Source of the DNA: Pseudo-nitzschia pungens
Lineage: Eukaryota > Bacillariophyta > Bacillariophyceae > Bacillariales > Bacillariaceae
Length of the DNA stretch: 64,000 nucleotides
Assembly (NCBI GenBank): GCA_037355855.1
Contig: CM074764.1
Span: 2,232,001-2,296,000 of the forward strand
Direction: 5' to 3'
This document shows, one piece after another, positions 53,343 through 62,972 of this stretch (positions are counted from its first letter, which is position 1; every line of letters begins with the position of its first letter). Made by a program: the position numbers and the translations under genes. The notes below the pieces were generated by a model. It was not told where the DNA came from. It saw nothing but the letters and a program-made list of their open reading frames with translations, and ran no database searches.

Positions 53343-54368
53343 ATGAGACACTTCATTCCCGCTTCCCTCCTTCTGGTTCCCTTCGCGGCGGGATGGTGCG
53401 CGGCGTTTTCGACTTTTGCCGGCACACAGAGAGCAACTCATCGGTCTTCGTTGGTGGTTGCCTTGCGATCCGTCTCGGATGACAGTCGCACCGACAACGA
53501 CAACGACAGCAGCAGCAGCAGCAACAACGACAGCAGCGATGAATACGGCATCCATGCCATGGATCGGCGGAGGGTGTTCTCCACCGCCATTGCCACCTCG
53601 CTAGCAACAATGGCCGCTGCTACGGTGGGCCTCCCCGATCCCTCGTACGCCCTCGTCAAGGGCGTAGCCCCGCCCCCGAAGAAATCCGCATCGTCCGACA
53701 AACCCAAGTGCACCAACGTCGAGGAGTGCCAGGCCCTCGCCGAGCAGCGCGCTGCGGAGGAACGCGCTAGGGAAGAGAGCGGACCTCCCCCCCTGGTCAC
53801 CAAGGGGGGCGTCAAGTACCGCGATCTGGAGGTCGGCACCATTGCGCTCGATCCCGAAACGGGCGCCGATGTCAGTGCCACCGCCCAGGACGGAGACGAC
53901 GTGAGCGTCTACTTCAAGGTCCTCAAGCTCGGAAAGCGCAGCTACGACGGTCTGAGCGGGGAGGGAACGGTCGTCTTTTCGCGCGGGTACGGGCTGGAGG
54001 ACGACGAGACTAAGAGCGGTGAAAAGTCCTTTCGAACCACCGTCGGGGCCTTTCAGAACATTGCGGCGCTCAACGAGGCGCTGGTGGGCATGAAGCCCAA
54101 CGGCCTGCGCCGGTTCGCCATTCTGCCCCAAAAGGGATGGGAAAAGGCGACGGCGGCCTGCGACGGCGGCCCGGGCGGGGGTGGCGCGGGTGGCGAGATC
54201 CGGACCGACTACGTGGTGGTGCCGACGGCGACCATGGTGCAGCAGGAGGCCTGCTTCGACACCAACAAGCTCCCCTTTCCGTCGACGTATGCGCAGCAGC
54301 GGCGCATGGCGCAGCGGTTCGACCAGTCGCTGATCATGGAGGTTCAGCTGGTGTCCATCAACAAATAA
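53343..54368 (+). CDS. FKBP-like protein, thylakoid lumen
   Basis: 341 codons from ATG 53343. The leader has a signal peptide (MRHFIPASLLLVPFAAGWCA) with a CAAFSTF plastid-type cleavage site, an Asn/Asp/Ser-rich transit region, then RRRVFSTAIATSLATMAAAT ending PSYALVKG, a twin-arginine lumen signal. The mature part begins with a conserved Cys pair (KCTNVEECQAL) and a Glu/Ala helix, then GVKYRDLEVG, DGDDVSVYFKVLKLGKRSYDG, ALNEALVGMKPNGLRRFAIL and a final IMEVQLVSINK, the FKBP fold order. A Gly-rich insertion (GGPGGGGAGG) occurs near the end. It is probably a non-classical lumen FKBP; catalytic residues are poorly kept, so a structural or assembly role is possible. Confidence 0.78.
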   Translation: MRHFIPASLLLVPFAAGWCAAFSTFAGTQRATHRSSLVVALRSVSDDSRTDNDNDSSSSSNNDSSDEYGIHAMDRRRVFSTAIATSLATMAAATVGLPDPSYALVKGVAPPPKKSASSDKPKCTNVEECQALAEQRAAEERAREESGPPPLVTKGGVKYRDLEVGTIALDPETGADVSATAQDGDDVSVYFKVLKLGKRSYDGLSGEGTVVFSRGYGLEDDETKSGEKSFRTTVGAFQNIAALNEALVGMKPNGLRRFAILPQKGWEKATAACDGGPGGGGAGGEIRTDYVVVPTATMVQQEACFDTNKLPFPSTYAQQRRMAQRFDQSLIMEVQLVSINK

Positions 54369-55537
54369 ATCATAGTAGTAGTAATAGAAGCAATAAATAA
54401 TAATAATTACTTCCAAGTGATCTAAAGTAGTACTAACAATGACAACCACAATCACAGCAAGAATTCGTATTTGTACCACGATGCTCCTGCTCCTGCTCCT
54501 CTTGTGGACTATCATCAATAATTCTAGGAATCGAATGCAGACAACGAATAACTACGAAGTTACCGGTTCGGTACCGGATACTGGTACTTCTACTAGTAAG
54601 GTTATTACCGGTACTGTATTTGGTACGAAGTAAAAATTAGGTTACAAGTAACATTACTACGTAACCTTAGTACGTACTTCGGTAAGTTTTTGAGATATTT
54701 TCAAGGGTACAGCTACTACGTATGATTCTTACTGTGAGAAATTGGGCCATTCGACGTTACAGTAATTAAAACCTTATGGTAAGTTACCGGTAAGGTTAAT
54801 CCGAGATTACGACGTAAAGAGTACGAGTATCAATACTAGTAAGATTAGTATCGTTTAGTTGCGGCGGAAAAATCTACTTCGTAAGATTACTGCGCCACCG
54901 CCGATTTTTGACATCTTTATTTTTGAGTCATATTAGTCAAATTTTAATATAATATTAATCTGATTAGTCTTATTTTACTCCATTTTCGAAATAAATTATG
55001 GTGCGCCAAAAAAAATCTAACCAACATCGGAATCTGGCTTCTCTTCCTGTGTTTCCACAATCTAAAATGTACCGACATACGGAAAAGCACAGGCCACAAG
55101 GTGGTGTCAGGAACAACTGGTCCGATGACAATTGTATTGTTATTCGACCATCAGAAATCTTGTCAAGAGAATACTAGTAGTAAGACTGTTTGTTTAGTTT
55201 GTTGATGTGCTCAGTACCTTTGGAATTACGCGTTTTCCAAGGACACAACAATCAACCCATAACAACGGATAACATGACAATGATGAACCGAGACGATGTG
55301 TTCTTCCCCGATGCCAGTCCTCCAACTTTCCCGCAACATGCACTCGTCTGGTGATATCAGTTCGGTAACTTGTACTACTACTACCAGTCAAGAAGATACT
55401 ATCAATAGTGAACAAACTACCAAAACTACTGTTACAGCATTTTCTCCTATTTTTCTGGAACAAATCATCGCCGCCCAAAACCAACATTTTGATGAACAAT
55501 ATGCTGAAGACAATGTCGGTCGGTGTGGAAGCAAAAG
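54369..55537. other. AT-rich intergenic region up to the gypsy insertion
   Basis: Contains many short GGTTAC/GTAACC and TACCGGTA palindromes (54560-54850). No gene is convincing; a short plus-strand frame reaching 55537 (...TMSVGVEAK) could be the start of a frame that continues at 61364 after the insertion. Confidence 0.45.
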
Positions 55538-55733
55538 TGCCATACCCCGGGTCTACTACTAGTAGTGTTTACGATAGTAGTGATATGCAAATTGTGAGCT
55601 CTATCAATTAGTCTATTGCTATTGCTTCCAACAGTCGCGAGTTCCCTTGTAATTCAGCGATACGGAGACTCGCTAATCCTTAATCACACTTTCAATCACG
55701 AGTGGGCTCGTGACTGTATTCCGGTGCACGGCA
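55538..55733 (-). repeat. 3' LTR of the full-length family-3 element
   Basis: TGCCATACCCCGGGTCTACT...GTGCACGGCA; 3 bases longer than the right LTR because of an extra ACT near 55556. Confidence 0.93.
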
Positions 55734-55761
55734 TGCTCCTCCATGGTACTGTTACGGTTGG

Positions 55762-58700
55762 TCACTTCTCCAGTTCAGTACTATCCCTGCAATAATAGGG
55801 GTGCACTCTCCGGATGTTAACCCGGTCGGTTACAAAGGGAGCAGTTTCTATAGTTACAGTTCCATTATCATGGGCCTTGAGCACCTTGTAAGGTCCTTGC
55901 CGTGGGAAGGATAGTTTTGGAATAATGCCCTTCCTTTCCAGGGTGACATAATCTCCTTCTTTGTAGACATGGGGGATCCTCTTCTGGTTCTCCCTGATGT
56001 TGCTCTTATGGATGCTTTTCTGCTTCCTTGCTTGGATTGCTTCCCAATCCACTGGGAAGTTCACCGGCATGAACATGTCTCTGCCAAACACCAATTGTGC
56101 CGGGGAGTATCCCAGGGTGGTGTGGATGGCACTTCTGATGGCATATGCTGCCTTGGTGGTGAATTCCTCAAAAGGGTCCTTCTCGTGGAGGTCCCTGTTT
56201 TCCAGGTTGAAGGATAACAAACAGTCCTTTAACACCTGATGGATCCTTTCCAACACTGAGTTGGACTGTGGATTCCAAGCCCCACTGGGCTTTCTTTTCA
56301 TCCCCATATTCTCGCAGAGCTCTTGGAACTCTGCTTTGAACTCACTCCCGCCATCAAAGCCAATTTCCTTTGGGCGCGGATATCTTGCCAGCCAGGTACT
56401 GTCTAGCAATCGTTGAGTTTCTGCTGCGTTTGGGGAGTCCTTCAGGTGAGCCAGTTCAAACCATCCAGTCACTGGGTCCACCATGGTGAGGACATGAATA
56501 TGGTAGTCTTTGCCATTTTTGTTGTGGACAGTCGCCGGTCCCCAGAGGTCCACATTGACCCTCTGCCATTTGGTAACCTCAGCTGCTTTCTCCGGTAGTA
56601 GTCCATACTTCTTCCGGCCACTCTTTTTGAACATCTGGCATGTGTGGCAGTGCTTACAGAGGTCCTGGACGTCCTTTCGTAGACCCTTCCAGGTGAAGAC
56701 TGAGCGTATGCTCTGTTCCATCCTTTTCTCCCCCGGGTGCACCAACATTGTGTGGTACCACTCCAATACTCGTTGTTTGAGTTTGTTGGGAATGAGGATC
56801 TTGCCTTCCTTGTGGATTAGGCTGAAACCTTCCACACTTTTGGTGGTTAGACCTTTGTCCTTTTCCAGAGCACCCATGATTTTCGTGTCCTTCTGTTGGT
56901 AGAACTGAATCATGTCCGGGGCAAGTGGGAATGCACTATTGCCCTGGAATTCTTCCGGAGCTTCTCCAAGCGGGAATAGGAGTTGCCGGAGGTGTTCTTC
57001 CTCATCTGCATAGGTGAGGGGCTTATTCGGTGGTAGCCATTCTACTGTGTCTGCTGGTTCATCTGTGATGTCCAGTCGAGACAGCGCGTCTGCTGCGTCA
57101 TTTTCTTTGCCGGCAACGTGCTTGACTACTGGATGGAACTCCTCCATGAGAAGTTGCCATCGTTCCAATCGCTGTGTGGGCATCTGCTGGTACAGTAAGT
57201 TCAGGTGGTCCGTGTGAATGGTCACATCCTGGCCTCGCAGGATTCCTTTGAATGCTTTTAGGCCTTCTACTATGCCCAGGAGTTCCTTTTCTCCCACGGT
57301 GTAGTTGAGTTGCGCTGAGTTCAGCTTCCGGGTGTAGAATCCAAGTGGCTTTCCATCTTGGCATACAGTTGCTCCCAGTTGCCGGTCACTGGCGTCTGAG
57401 TAGAGGTGAAATGGTTTCGTAAAATCCGGGAATGCGAGTTTCGCTTCATCTGCGAGCATCGTCCTCTTCGCCTCCATGAAAGCTTTCTGTTCTGCTGGGC
57501 CCCAGTACCAATTTGTTTTGCCCTTCTTGCCCGCAAGTTTGTTGAGGGGGGCTAGGATGTGGGAGCGGCGCTTCCACATGTCCCTGTAAAAATTGACCAT
57601 CCCAAGGAACATCTTGAGTTGCTTGGTGTTCTTGGGGGGTTCCAGGCGCTTCATCGCCTCCAGCTTCTTTGGCTGGGGTTGAATGCCCTCTGTTGTTAAC
57701 AGAAATCCCAGATATTCCACTTCTTTTTGCATGAAGAAGGATTTTCTGAGGTTGGCACGAAAGCCAGCATCATCCAGTCTCTGTAGGACTGTGTCGATTT
57801 TGTTGAGGTGGTCCTGTTCAGACTCCCCCTCTCGTTGGATGATTAAGATGTCATCGATGTAGACAAGAACGTAGTCCAGATCTCCCAGTAGGTTCATCAT
57901 GACGGACTGGAAGATATCCGGCGCGCATGCAATCCCCATGGCCAATCTCTTGTAGGCATACTTTCCCCACGGCAAGATGGTAGAGCAAATCTTCTGGCTC
58001 TCCTTGCAGATGGGGATGGTGTAGTATCCTTGGGACAGGTCCAGCGCCGTAGCGGACTTGAATTTCTGGAGCCGTTGGATAGTTTCCCCTATTCGTGGTA
58101 GTGGGAATGGTTTCCTTTGGATTGCGGCGTTCATCTTACGGAAGTCCCTAAGCACGCGAATGTCCCCTGTCTTTTTGGGTTGACAAAATGTAGGCGATGC
58201 CCAAGGGGAGTCGTCATCATGTGGAAGTTTCTCCAGGACTCCAATATCACAGAGCCTGTTGATTTCTTTCCGGAGTGCTTGTTCAAAGGCATGGGGTACG
58301 GAGTAGTACCTCTGCCGGACCGGTTTGACGCCTGGTTGGAGTTCGATAGATACCGGTTCAATGTTTTTGAGCAGTCCCAGGCCTCCTCCAAAGAGTGTAG
58401 GGAACTTCTTCAATGTGTTTTTCAAGGCTTCCTTAGACGCGTCGGTGATCTCCAGGTCATTGACCATGGAGTCTATATCTACCTTGGAGTAGTCTGCGTC
58501 CAGAATTTTGGCTTGCCTTTCCTCCTCCTGTTGGAGGATTGGACTTTGTGTGTTGGCAAAGAACACTGCCTCACATTTGTCCGGGTCAGAGAGCTCCCCC
58601 ATTCCCTTCATGGGAATGGAGTCACCCTGCCACATGATTGTCTGGGAGCTGTATTTGATATCCAGTCCCATTTGTGCCATCAGGTCAGATCCTATGATCA

Positions 58701-59034
58701 TGTCATAGGGCACCTCCTCGTGGTGATGGTACTCATCCACTTGGAAGGTCCATTTAATGGTCTTAGAATTTGAAAACTCGATCAGCCTCAGTCCCACTGA
58801 AGCCGCGGACCTTGTTCGAAATTTGCCCCCATAGGTGTTATAGGTGACAGATCGTTGGTCCCGGTTCGTAAGTTGACTTCGGTCGACAAAGTGTCTTAGG
58901 ATTATGGACTTGGAGCATCCTGAGTCCAGTAGACCCCAGAGCATCCTCCCCCTTCCCTTGTGGTCCAGTACCTCCACACAGACGTCCGCAAATCGGTTGA
59001 TTATGCGTGGTCCGGTGTGGATGGTATCGACCAT
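55762..59034 (-). CDS. Family-3 gypsy Pol: protease, RT, RNase H, integrase
   Basis: 1090 codons starting at an ATG (59034) that directly follows the gag stop, in the same frame (TGA-ATG). Features in order are retropepsin LLDSGCSKS (near residue 37), then RT with the FRKMNAAIQRKPFPLPRI segment and catalytic YVLVYIDDIL near residue 395. RNase H carries LYSDASDRQLG, EKELLG and IHTDHLNLLY. Integrase has a CKHCHTCQ zinc finger, VDLWGPA, FDGGSEF and the catalytic Glu in SVLERIHQ, and a basic C-terminal tail. No lesions were seen. Expression is either by read-through of the UGA or by re-initiation at the adjoining AUG. Confidence 0.95.
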   Translation of the reverse strand: MVDTIHTGPRIINRFADVCVEVLDHKGRGRMLWGLLDSGCSKSIILRHFVDRSQLTNRDQRSVTYNTYGGKFRTRSAASVGLRLIEFSNSKTIKWTFQVDEYHHHEEVPYDMIIGSDLMAQMGLDIKYSSQTIMWQGDSIPMKGMGELSDPDKCEAVFFANTQSPILQQEEERQAKILDADYSKVDIDSMVNDLEITDASKEALKNTLKKFPTLFGGGLGLLKNIEPVSIELQPGVKPVRQRYYSVPHAFEQALRKEINRLCDIGVLEKLPHDDDSPWASPTFCQPKKTGDIRVLRDFRKMNAAIQRKPFPLPRIGETIQRLQKFKSATALDLSQGYYTIPICKESQKICSTILPWGKYAYKRLAMGIACAPDIFQSVMMNLLGDLDYVLVYIDDILIIQREGESEQDHLNKIDTVLQRLDDAGFRANLRKSFFMQKEVEYLGFLLTTEGIQPQPKKLEAMKRLEPPKNTKQLKMFLGMVNFYRDMWKRRSHILAPLNKLAGKKGKTNWYWGPAEQKAFMEAKRTMLADEAKLAFPDFTKPFHLYSDASDRQLGATVCQDGKPLGFYTRKLNSAQLNYTVGEKELLGIVEGLKAFKGILRGQDVTIHTDHLNLLYQQMPTQRLERWQLLMEEFHPVVKHVAGKENDAADALSRLDITDEPADTVEWLPPNKPLTYADEEEHLRQLLFPLGEAPEEFQGNSAFPLAPDMIQFYQQKDTKIMGALEKDKGLTTKSVEGFSLIHKEGKILIPNKLKQRVLEWYHTMLVHPGEKRMEQSIRSVFTWKGLRKDVQDLCKHCHTCQMFKKSGRKKYGLLPEKAAEVTKWQRVNVDLWGPATVHNKNGKDYHIHVLTMVDPVTGWFELAHLKDSPNAAETQRLLDSTWLARYPRPKEIGFDGGSEFKAEFQELCENMGMKRKPSGAWNPQSNSVLERIHQVLKDCLLSFNLENRDLHEKDPFEEFTTKAAYAIRSAIHTTLGYSPAQLVFGRDMFMPVNFPVDWEAIQARKQKSIHKSNIRENQKRIPHVYKEGDYVTLERKGIIPKLSFPRQGPYKVLKAHDNGTVTIETAPFVTDRVNIRRVHPYYCRDSTELEK

Positions 59035-60441
59035 TCAGTTGTGGGATCCTTTCTTTTTGAAAGTCTTCCTGTACTTTCTTCTGTACTCCTTGAGGTCTCT
59101 GTCGGAGATGTCGATCTCGTCGTCAGAGACTTCATGATCGGCTTGGGCCGTGGCCAGTACATAAGAATACTCGTGGTTGGAGAGGTTCCTTCCCCAGTGG
59201 GGTTTGGAGTGTTGCTCAGTGTCTGAGTCTTCTTTTGCCACAAAATGCTCCTTGAGCAAGTTGATGGTTTCTCGGTCGAATTTCCCCTTTTTGGGGGGTC
59301 CTCCGGTTAGTTTCCAGCATTTGCCGGCGTGGGTCTTGCCACAGATTTTGCAGAGTTGCTTATTGTTGTCCATTGAGCGCTTCTTTTTGTTGGGAGACTT
59401 CCCAGTTCCTCCCCCAGAAGTGGCCTTGGAGTTTTTCTTGGTTCCACCATTTTGTTTTTCCAATTCGGTGATTCGTTTGCGGAGTTCCTCCTCGCTGCGA
59501 ATGGTGGTTTCCAGATTTTCGAGTTTATCGATTGTGGTGTTGAAGGAGTGGGCGAAGACGTCCCATCCAATATGTTCCAGTTTGTCCCTCTGGGTGTGGG
59601 TCATACTGGTGTCCAGAATTTCCTTCATCTCGTCTTGCGTGAAGCTGGAGGGTGCCATCCCTGTGGCTGCGCCACTTTCCCAGAGGCACTCTGGTAGATA
59701 GCTTTGGAGTTCGGCCATTCGATTGGCCCAGGCTCTGATGCCATGTTTCATGTCGACTCGCATCCCCCGCATGAAACGGCAGAGGAGGATGTAGGAGCGT
59801 TTGCCATTCATGTCATTGCCAAAGACTTTCAGTTTGAGGGCGTACATGCATTCCTCGATGACATCCTTCTTGTACTCCTCTGATTGGTAGTACTTTGCGA
59901 GGGCATCGGGTACCTTCTTTTTAGGGATTGGAGCGCCGAGGTCCTCGGGCTCTGTTTCCTCATCCGATTTTGCCGTAGCAGTCGGTTTGTTTTTGTCGGT
60001 AGTTTGGGTGGTGTCCCCTTCAACTGGCTCCTTGGGTGTTCCAGAGGGAGCTTCGGTTGTTGTTGGTTCGGTTGTTTCGACCGTGTGGATCCTCTTTTGG
60101 ACCAGTTTATTGTTGTGTGTTTTGTGACCTGGCTCGGCGTAGTAGGACCGGCCTAGGGCCATTTGAACAATAGAGAGTGCCTCGTTGAAGAGGACCCTCT
60201 GGAGGATGTCCAGTTTTTGGTCTCCCTGGAGTTTGTCATTGCCAGCAATTTTCTGGTCAAAGTCTCTTTTCCAGATGATAAAGAGTTCCGGTCTTTCAGT
60301 GCCGGTGAGTACCTTTAGGTAGTCGCTGAATGCAACCCCTCCCTTCTCGCTGTCCACACTCATTTTTACTGTGGTGGCATCTTCTGGCCAATCCTCGCGT
60401 GTAAAGTTGAAGGGTTTCTGTTTGGTTCCTTTGGACGCCAT
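59035..60441 (-). CDS. Family-3 gypsy Gag
   Basis: 468 codons from ATG 60441 (MASKGTKQKPFNFTREDWPE). The middle is a capsid-like helical region. A Thr/Pro/Glu-rich linker (TTEAPSGTPKEPVEGD) follows residue ~120. Near residue 360-370 a short coiled segment (EELRKRITELEKQNGG) precedes the knuckle CKICGKTHAGKC (C-x2-C-x3-H-x3-C, one spacer shorter than retroviral knuckles). It ends in a Lys-rich KKKGSHN and TGA. Confidence 0.92.
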   Translation of the reverse strand: MASKGTKQKPFNFTREDWPEDATTVKMSVDSEKGGVAFSDYLKVLTGTERPELFIIWKRDFDQKIAGNDKLQGDQKLDILQRVLFNEALSIVQMALGRSYYAEPGHKTHNNKLVQKRIHTVETTEPTTTEAPSGTPKEPVEGDTTQTTDKNKPTATAKSDEETEPEDLGAPIPKKKVPDALAKYYQSEEYKKDVIEECMYALKLKVFGNDMNGKRSYILLCRFMRGMRVDMKHGIRAWANRMAELQSYLPECLWESGAATGMAPSSFTQDEMKEILDTSMTHTQRDKLEHIGWDVFAHSFNTTIDKLENLETTIRSEEELRKRITELEKQNGGTKKNSKATSGGGTGKSPNKKKRSMDNNKQLCKICGKTHAGKCWKLTGGPPKKGKFDRETINLLKEHFVAKEDSDTEQHSKPHWGRNLSNHEYSYVLATAQADHEVSDDEIDISDRDLKEYRRKYRKTFKKKGSHN

Positions 60442-61151
60442 GGTTAATCAGTTTTATTTAATTAATTTAGTTACTTTATTCTGTTATCTGTTAATTTCAG
60501 TGTGGAAATGAGCAAAAGTGGTTGCTCCAGTTTTTGCTTTTAAATTTAGTTTCCACGCGATAACTCGTGTTGTAACTGATTTTGCTCCCATCCATCTTGG
60601 TGGTGGGAGTTGTTTCTCTCTTTAGCTCCCGGGAATCCTGTGGTTCCCTGGAGTTGTTTCTGTTTTTGTTACGTGGGATTTGATTCCCGTGGTTCTCCGC
60701 CGTTGCTTCCCTATTAAGCAATCACCGGGCCGGTCCCACTTCCCGTTTCCCGTGGGATTGGTGGTGTTTGGGTATTCATTATATACCTTTCCGGATATCC
60801 GTATATTTCGGTTTTGGTTGGCATCCCCTGTTCGGTCTGTCCATCCACTCAGTGTTGGTCCAATTAGTCCACTCACTGGATTATGTGTCACTTTTTCGAC
60901 ACTCATTTTATTCGATTATTTCTTTTGTCGACCATGGTCCTGTTTAGGTCCTTAGGTGTCTCTGTTGCTGCAGTTGCTCCCTGTAATGGAGCCAACTGTT
61001 GCTGGGGTTGGTCTTCCTTAGTGCTGCAGACACCGGATGTCCTTCCCCCTGTTTGCTTCTATGCGCCTCCATTTTTCGGCAGTTCCTTCGGTCCCGTCGG
61101 TTTGTCGGCCGATCGGTCCCTTCTCTTGCTCATGGTCATCAGCGCTCAGCT

Positions 61152-61165
61152 TGATTTTAAAATCA
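61152..61165 (-). promoter_or_regulatory. Palindrome at the primer-binding position, full-length family-3 element
   Basis: TGATTTTAAAATCA, a perfect 14-bp palindrome directly next to the 5' LTR (starts 61166). Confidence 0.72.
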
Positions 61166-61358
61166 TGCCATACCCCGGGTCTACTAGTAGTGTTTACGAT
61201 AGTAGTGATATGCAAATTGTGAGCTCTATCAATTAGTCTATTGCTATTGCTTCCGACAGTCGCGGGTTCCCTCGTAATTCAGCGATACGGAGACTCGCTA
61301 ATCCTTAATCACACTTTCAATCACGAGTGGGCTCGTGACTGTATTCCGGTGCACGGCA
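61166..61358 (-). repeat. 5' LTR of the full-length family-3 element
   Basis: 193 bases, followed by AAAAG. Confidence 0.93.
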
Positions 61359-61481
61359 AAAAGAGTTTGATGTGGTATCCATTTTGAAATCAGAAAAAGA
61401 ATACATTGGTGCAACAGACTCTGATTCCATCTTGATTACGAGGTATATCAGTGTATGGATGGGATCCCTTTTACACATAAC

Positions 61482-61733
61482 GTTGATTATCCAAGAGTAC
61501 CGTACAATTTCAAACCCCCCAATGCCAAATCAGGTGAGCCACCATTTCAATCAGTGGATAACCCAGGATCATGGAATAGGTAGTATTTTGAACCAAAGTT
61601 CAAAGATGGTAAATATCTGTATCATTCTATGCCCAGTGGTACTAATAATGTCCGTCGCCATCTGGGTTTTTGCCTGGATACTTTGACATGTGAAGGAATC
61701 TGTTGGAGATACCCACAGAATTCTGCGTTGTGA
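61482..61733 (+). pseudogene. PiggyBac-like transposase fragment
   Basis: The plus-strand frame reads VDYPRVPYNFKPPN, then SVDNPGSWNR, a TAG at 61581-61583, then YFEPKFKDGKYLYHSMPSG and further to TGA at 61731. The VDNPGxW...F.PKF..G.Y..H.MP.G pattern resembles the N-terminal part of piggyBac-type proteins common in diatoms and oomycetes. There is no start, no DDE core and an in-frame stop, so it is a short relic. Based on recall of the family only. Confidence 0.4.
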
Positions 61734-62178
61734 GTTTCTCAGATTCATCATTTACGTTTTGCGGACTACACTTTATAGCATGGACACATTTGGCAATGTC
61801 GCGTTTGGTGATGATCCTTCTACCGCGGGGATTGTTAATGATTTTGTCGGGCTTGTACTAGTGTTCTCCCTATGGGTGGGTCCGGCCATCATTTTGGTGT
61901 TCCCGAGGATGTATCTCGTGTGGTACGAGCGAGTCCACGGTCATCTTCCCGATGACGTTCACATGTACGGCGCCAGAAATGTTCCTCAGGTCAACGCCAA
62001 GCCTGGCACTAAGTCTGGCTCCGCCAATGCCGATACCAACTCCAACAACAATAACAACAACAACAACACTAGTGCTGCTACCAACACCACAGCGACAAAC
62101 CCAAGCCCAGAGCGGAATGACGGAACCAGGAACGATGATACCGCAACTGTCTGCAGGAAAGAAGGAATTGGTTTGTGA
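61690..62178 (+). CDS. Small membrane protein, unknown
   Basis: An open frame (first codon GTG; first ATG at about 61780, MDTFGNVAFGDD) with two hydrophobic segments, FLRFIIYVLRTTLY and FVGLVLVFSLWVGPAIILVF. Then comes a soluble VWYERVHGHLPDDVHMYG part, an Asn run (AAC/AAT codons, ~62038-62070) and a polar end with TGA at 62178. The frame is open upstream to a TGA at 61684. It may be the 3' exon of a gene whose front was lost, or a small gene. The family is not recognised. Confidence 0.35.
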   Translation: MKESVGDTHRILRCEFLRFIIYVLRTTLYSMDTFGNVAFGDDPSTAGIVNDFVGLVLVFSLWVGPAIILVFPRMYLVWYERVHGHLPDDVHMYGARNVPQVNAKPGTKSGSANADTNSNNNNNNNNTSAATNTTATNPSPERNDGTRNDDTATVCRKEGIGL

Positions 62179-62930
62179 TGGGATAAGATGGGATGGGATT
62201 TGGTGTGGTGTAGTGTGGTGTGATGTGATCTCTTGTGATCTGCCCACGACAACTTACTACGAAAATCCCAGCTGCGTGTCAAGCAGAAGACCCACCCACC
62301 ATGAGCGCTCAATATAGATCATGTTCTTCGTATGGCTTCGCATCAATAGAATGATGTAATACAGCACTGTCATGGTGAATGCAGTTACAACAGTACGTGT
62401 GGTAGTATAGACCCTCCCAGATTTGGACGTCTTGCCCTTGGGTGGCAACCATACGGCGTGCACCAGGTCCATACCGGTACCGAAATTGAAAAGGAAACGA
62501 TTGGAATGATTTGCGACGCATTGGCATGCATTTGCGTGGGTCCATTGATGAAAGGTCTTAGTACTACGAAACATATTATCATTCACAGTGGTGTTACATT
62601 GTATTTGCTCTGTTTTAGTCAAATGCATTATGTGTGCTACTAATTAAAATTGTGCTTTGGTAAATATTGATATATTTTTGGTTTGATAATATTATTATTA
62701 TAATAACAGTAAATAATACAATAAAAAATTTTAATATTTGACATGCGCGACGATTGCTGGACTCTATGTACTCATAACACACACACACACATTCCCACGA
62801 GACCGAAAGAACACTCCACTCCGGTTTTTTGTTTGCACGAAAGGGCGGCGTGCTCTTATTGGTCTTCCGCTGATGCGTGTGCGGTACGGTAACTGTTCTA
62901 TTGAGTCTGCGGGAAATTATATTTTCCTAC
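62179..62930. other. Non-coding region
   Basis: Contains a GGGAT/GTGTGGTGT-rich run (62180-62235), an AT-rich stretch (62640-62735) and a short CA run (62778-62792). No gene recognised. Confidence 0.5.
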
Positions 62931-62972
62931 AGTTGGTCCTCCAAAAAAAATGTGTTGAGGGAAAATTCCCGT

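Larger units (their letters stand above)
55538..61358 (-). mobile_element. Full-length Ty3/gypsy retrotransposon, family 3, intact
   Basis: 5,821 bp, LTRs 55538-55733 and 61166-61358 (196 and 193 bases), TG...CA ends, duplication AAAAG at 55533-55537 and 61359-61363. Both gag and pol are fully open. It is the parent type of the deleted element at 27359-30360 and may be autonomous. Confidence 0.95.

Noticed and set aside
53601..54518. 305-codon minus-strand ORF
   Set aside because: Antisense to the second FKBP-like gene and contains low-complexity stretches only.
61372..61686. 104-codon plus-strand ORF after the gypsy element
   Set aside because: Overlaps a frame with a better family-like pattern (VDNPGSWNR, FKDGKYLYHSMPSG); kept only as part of the composite-locus finding.
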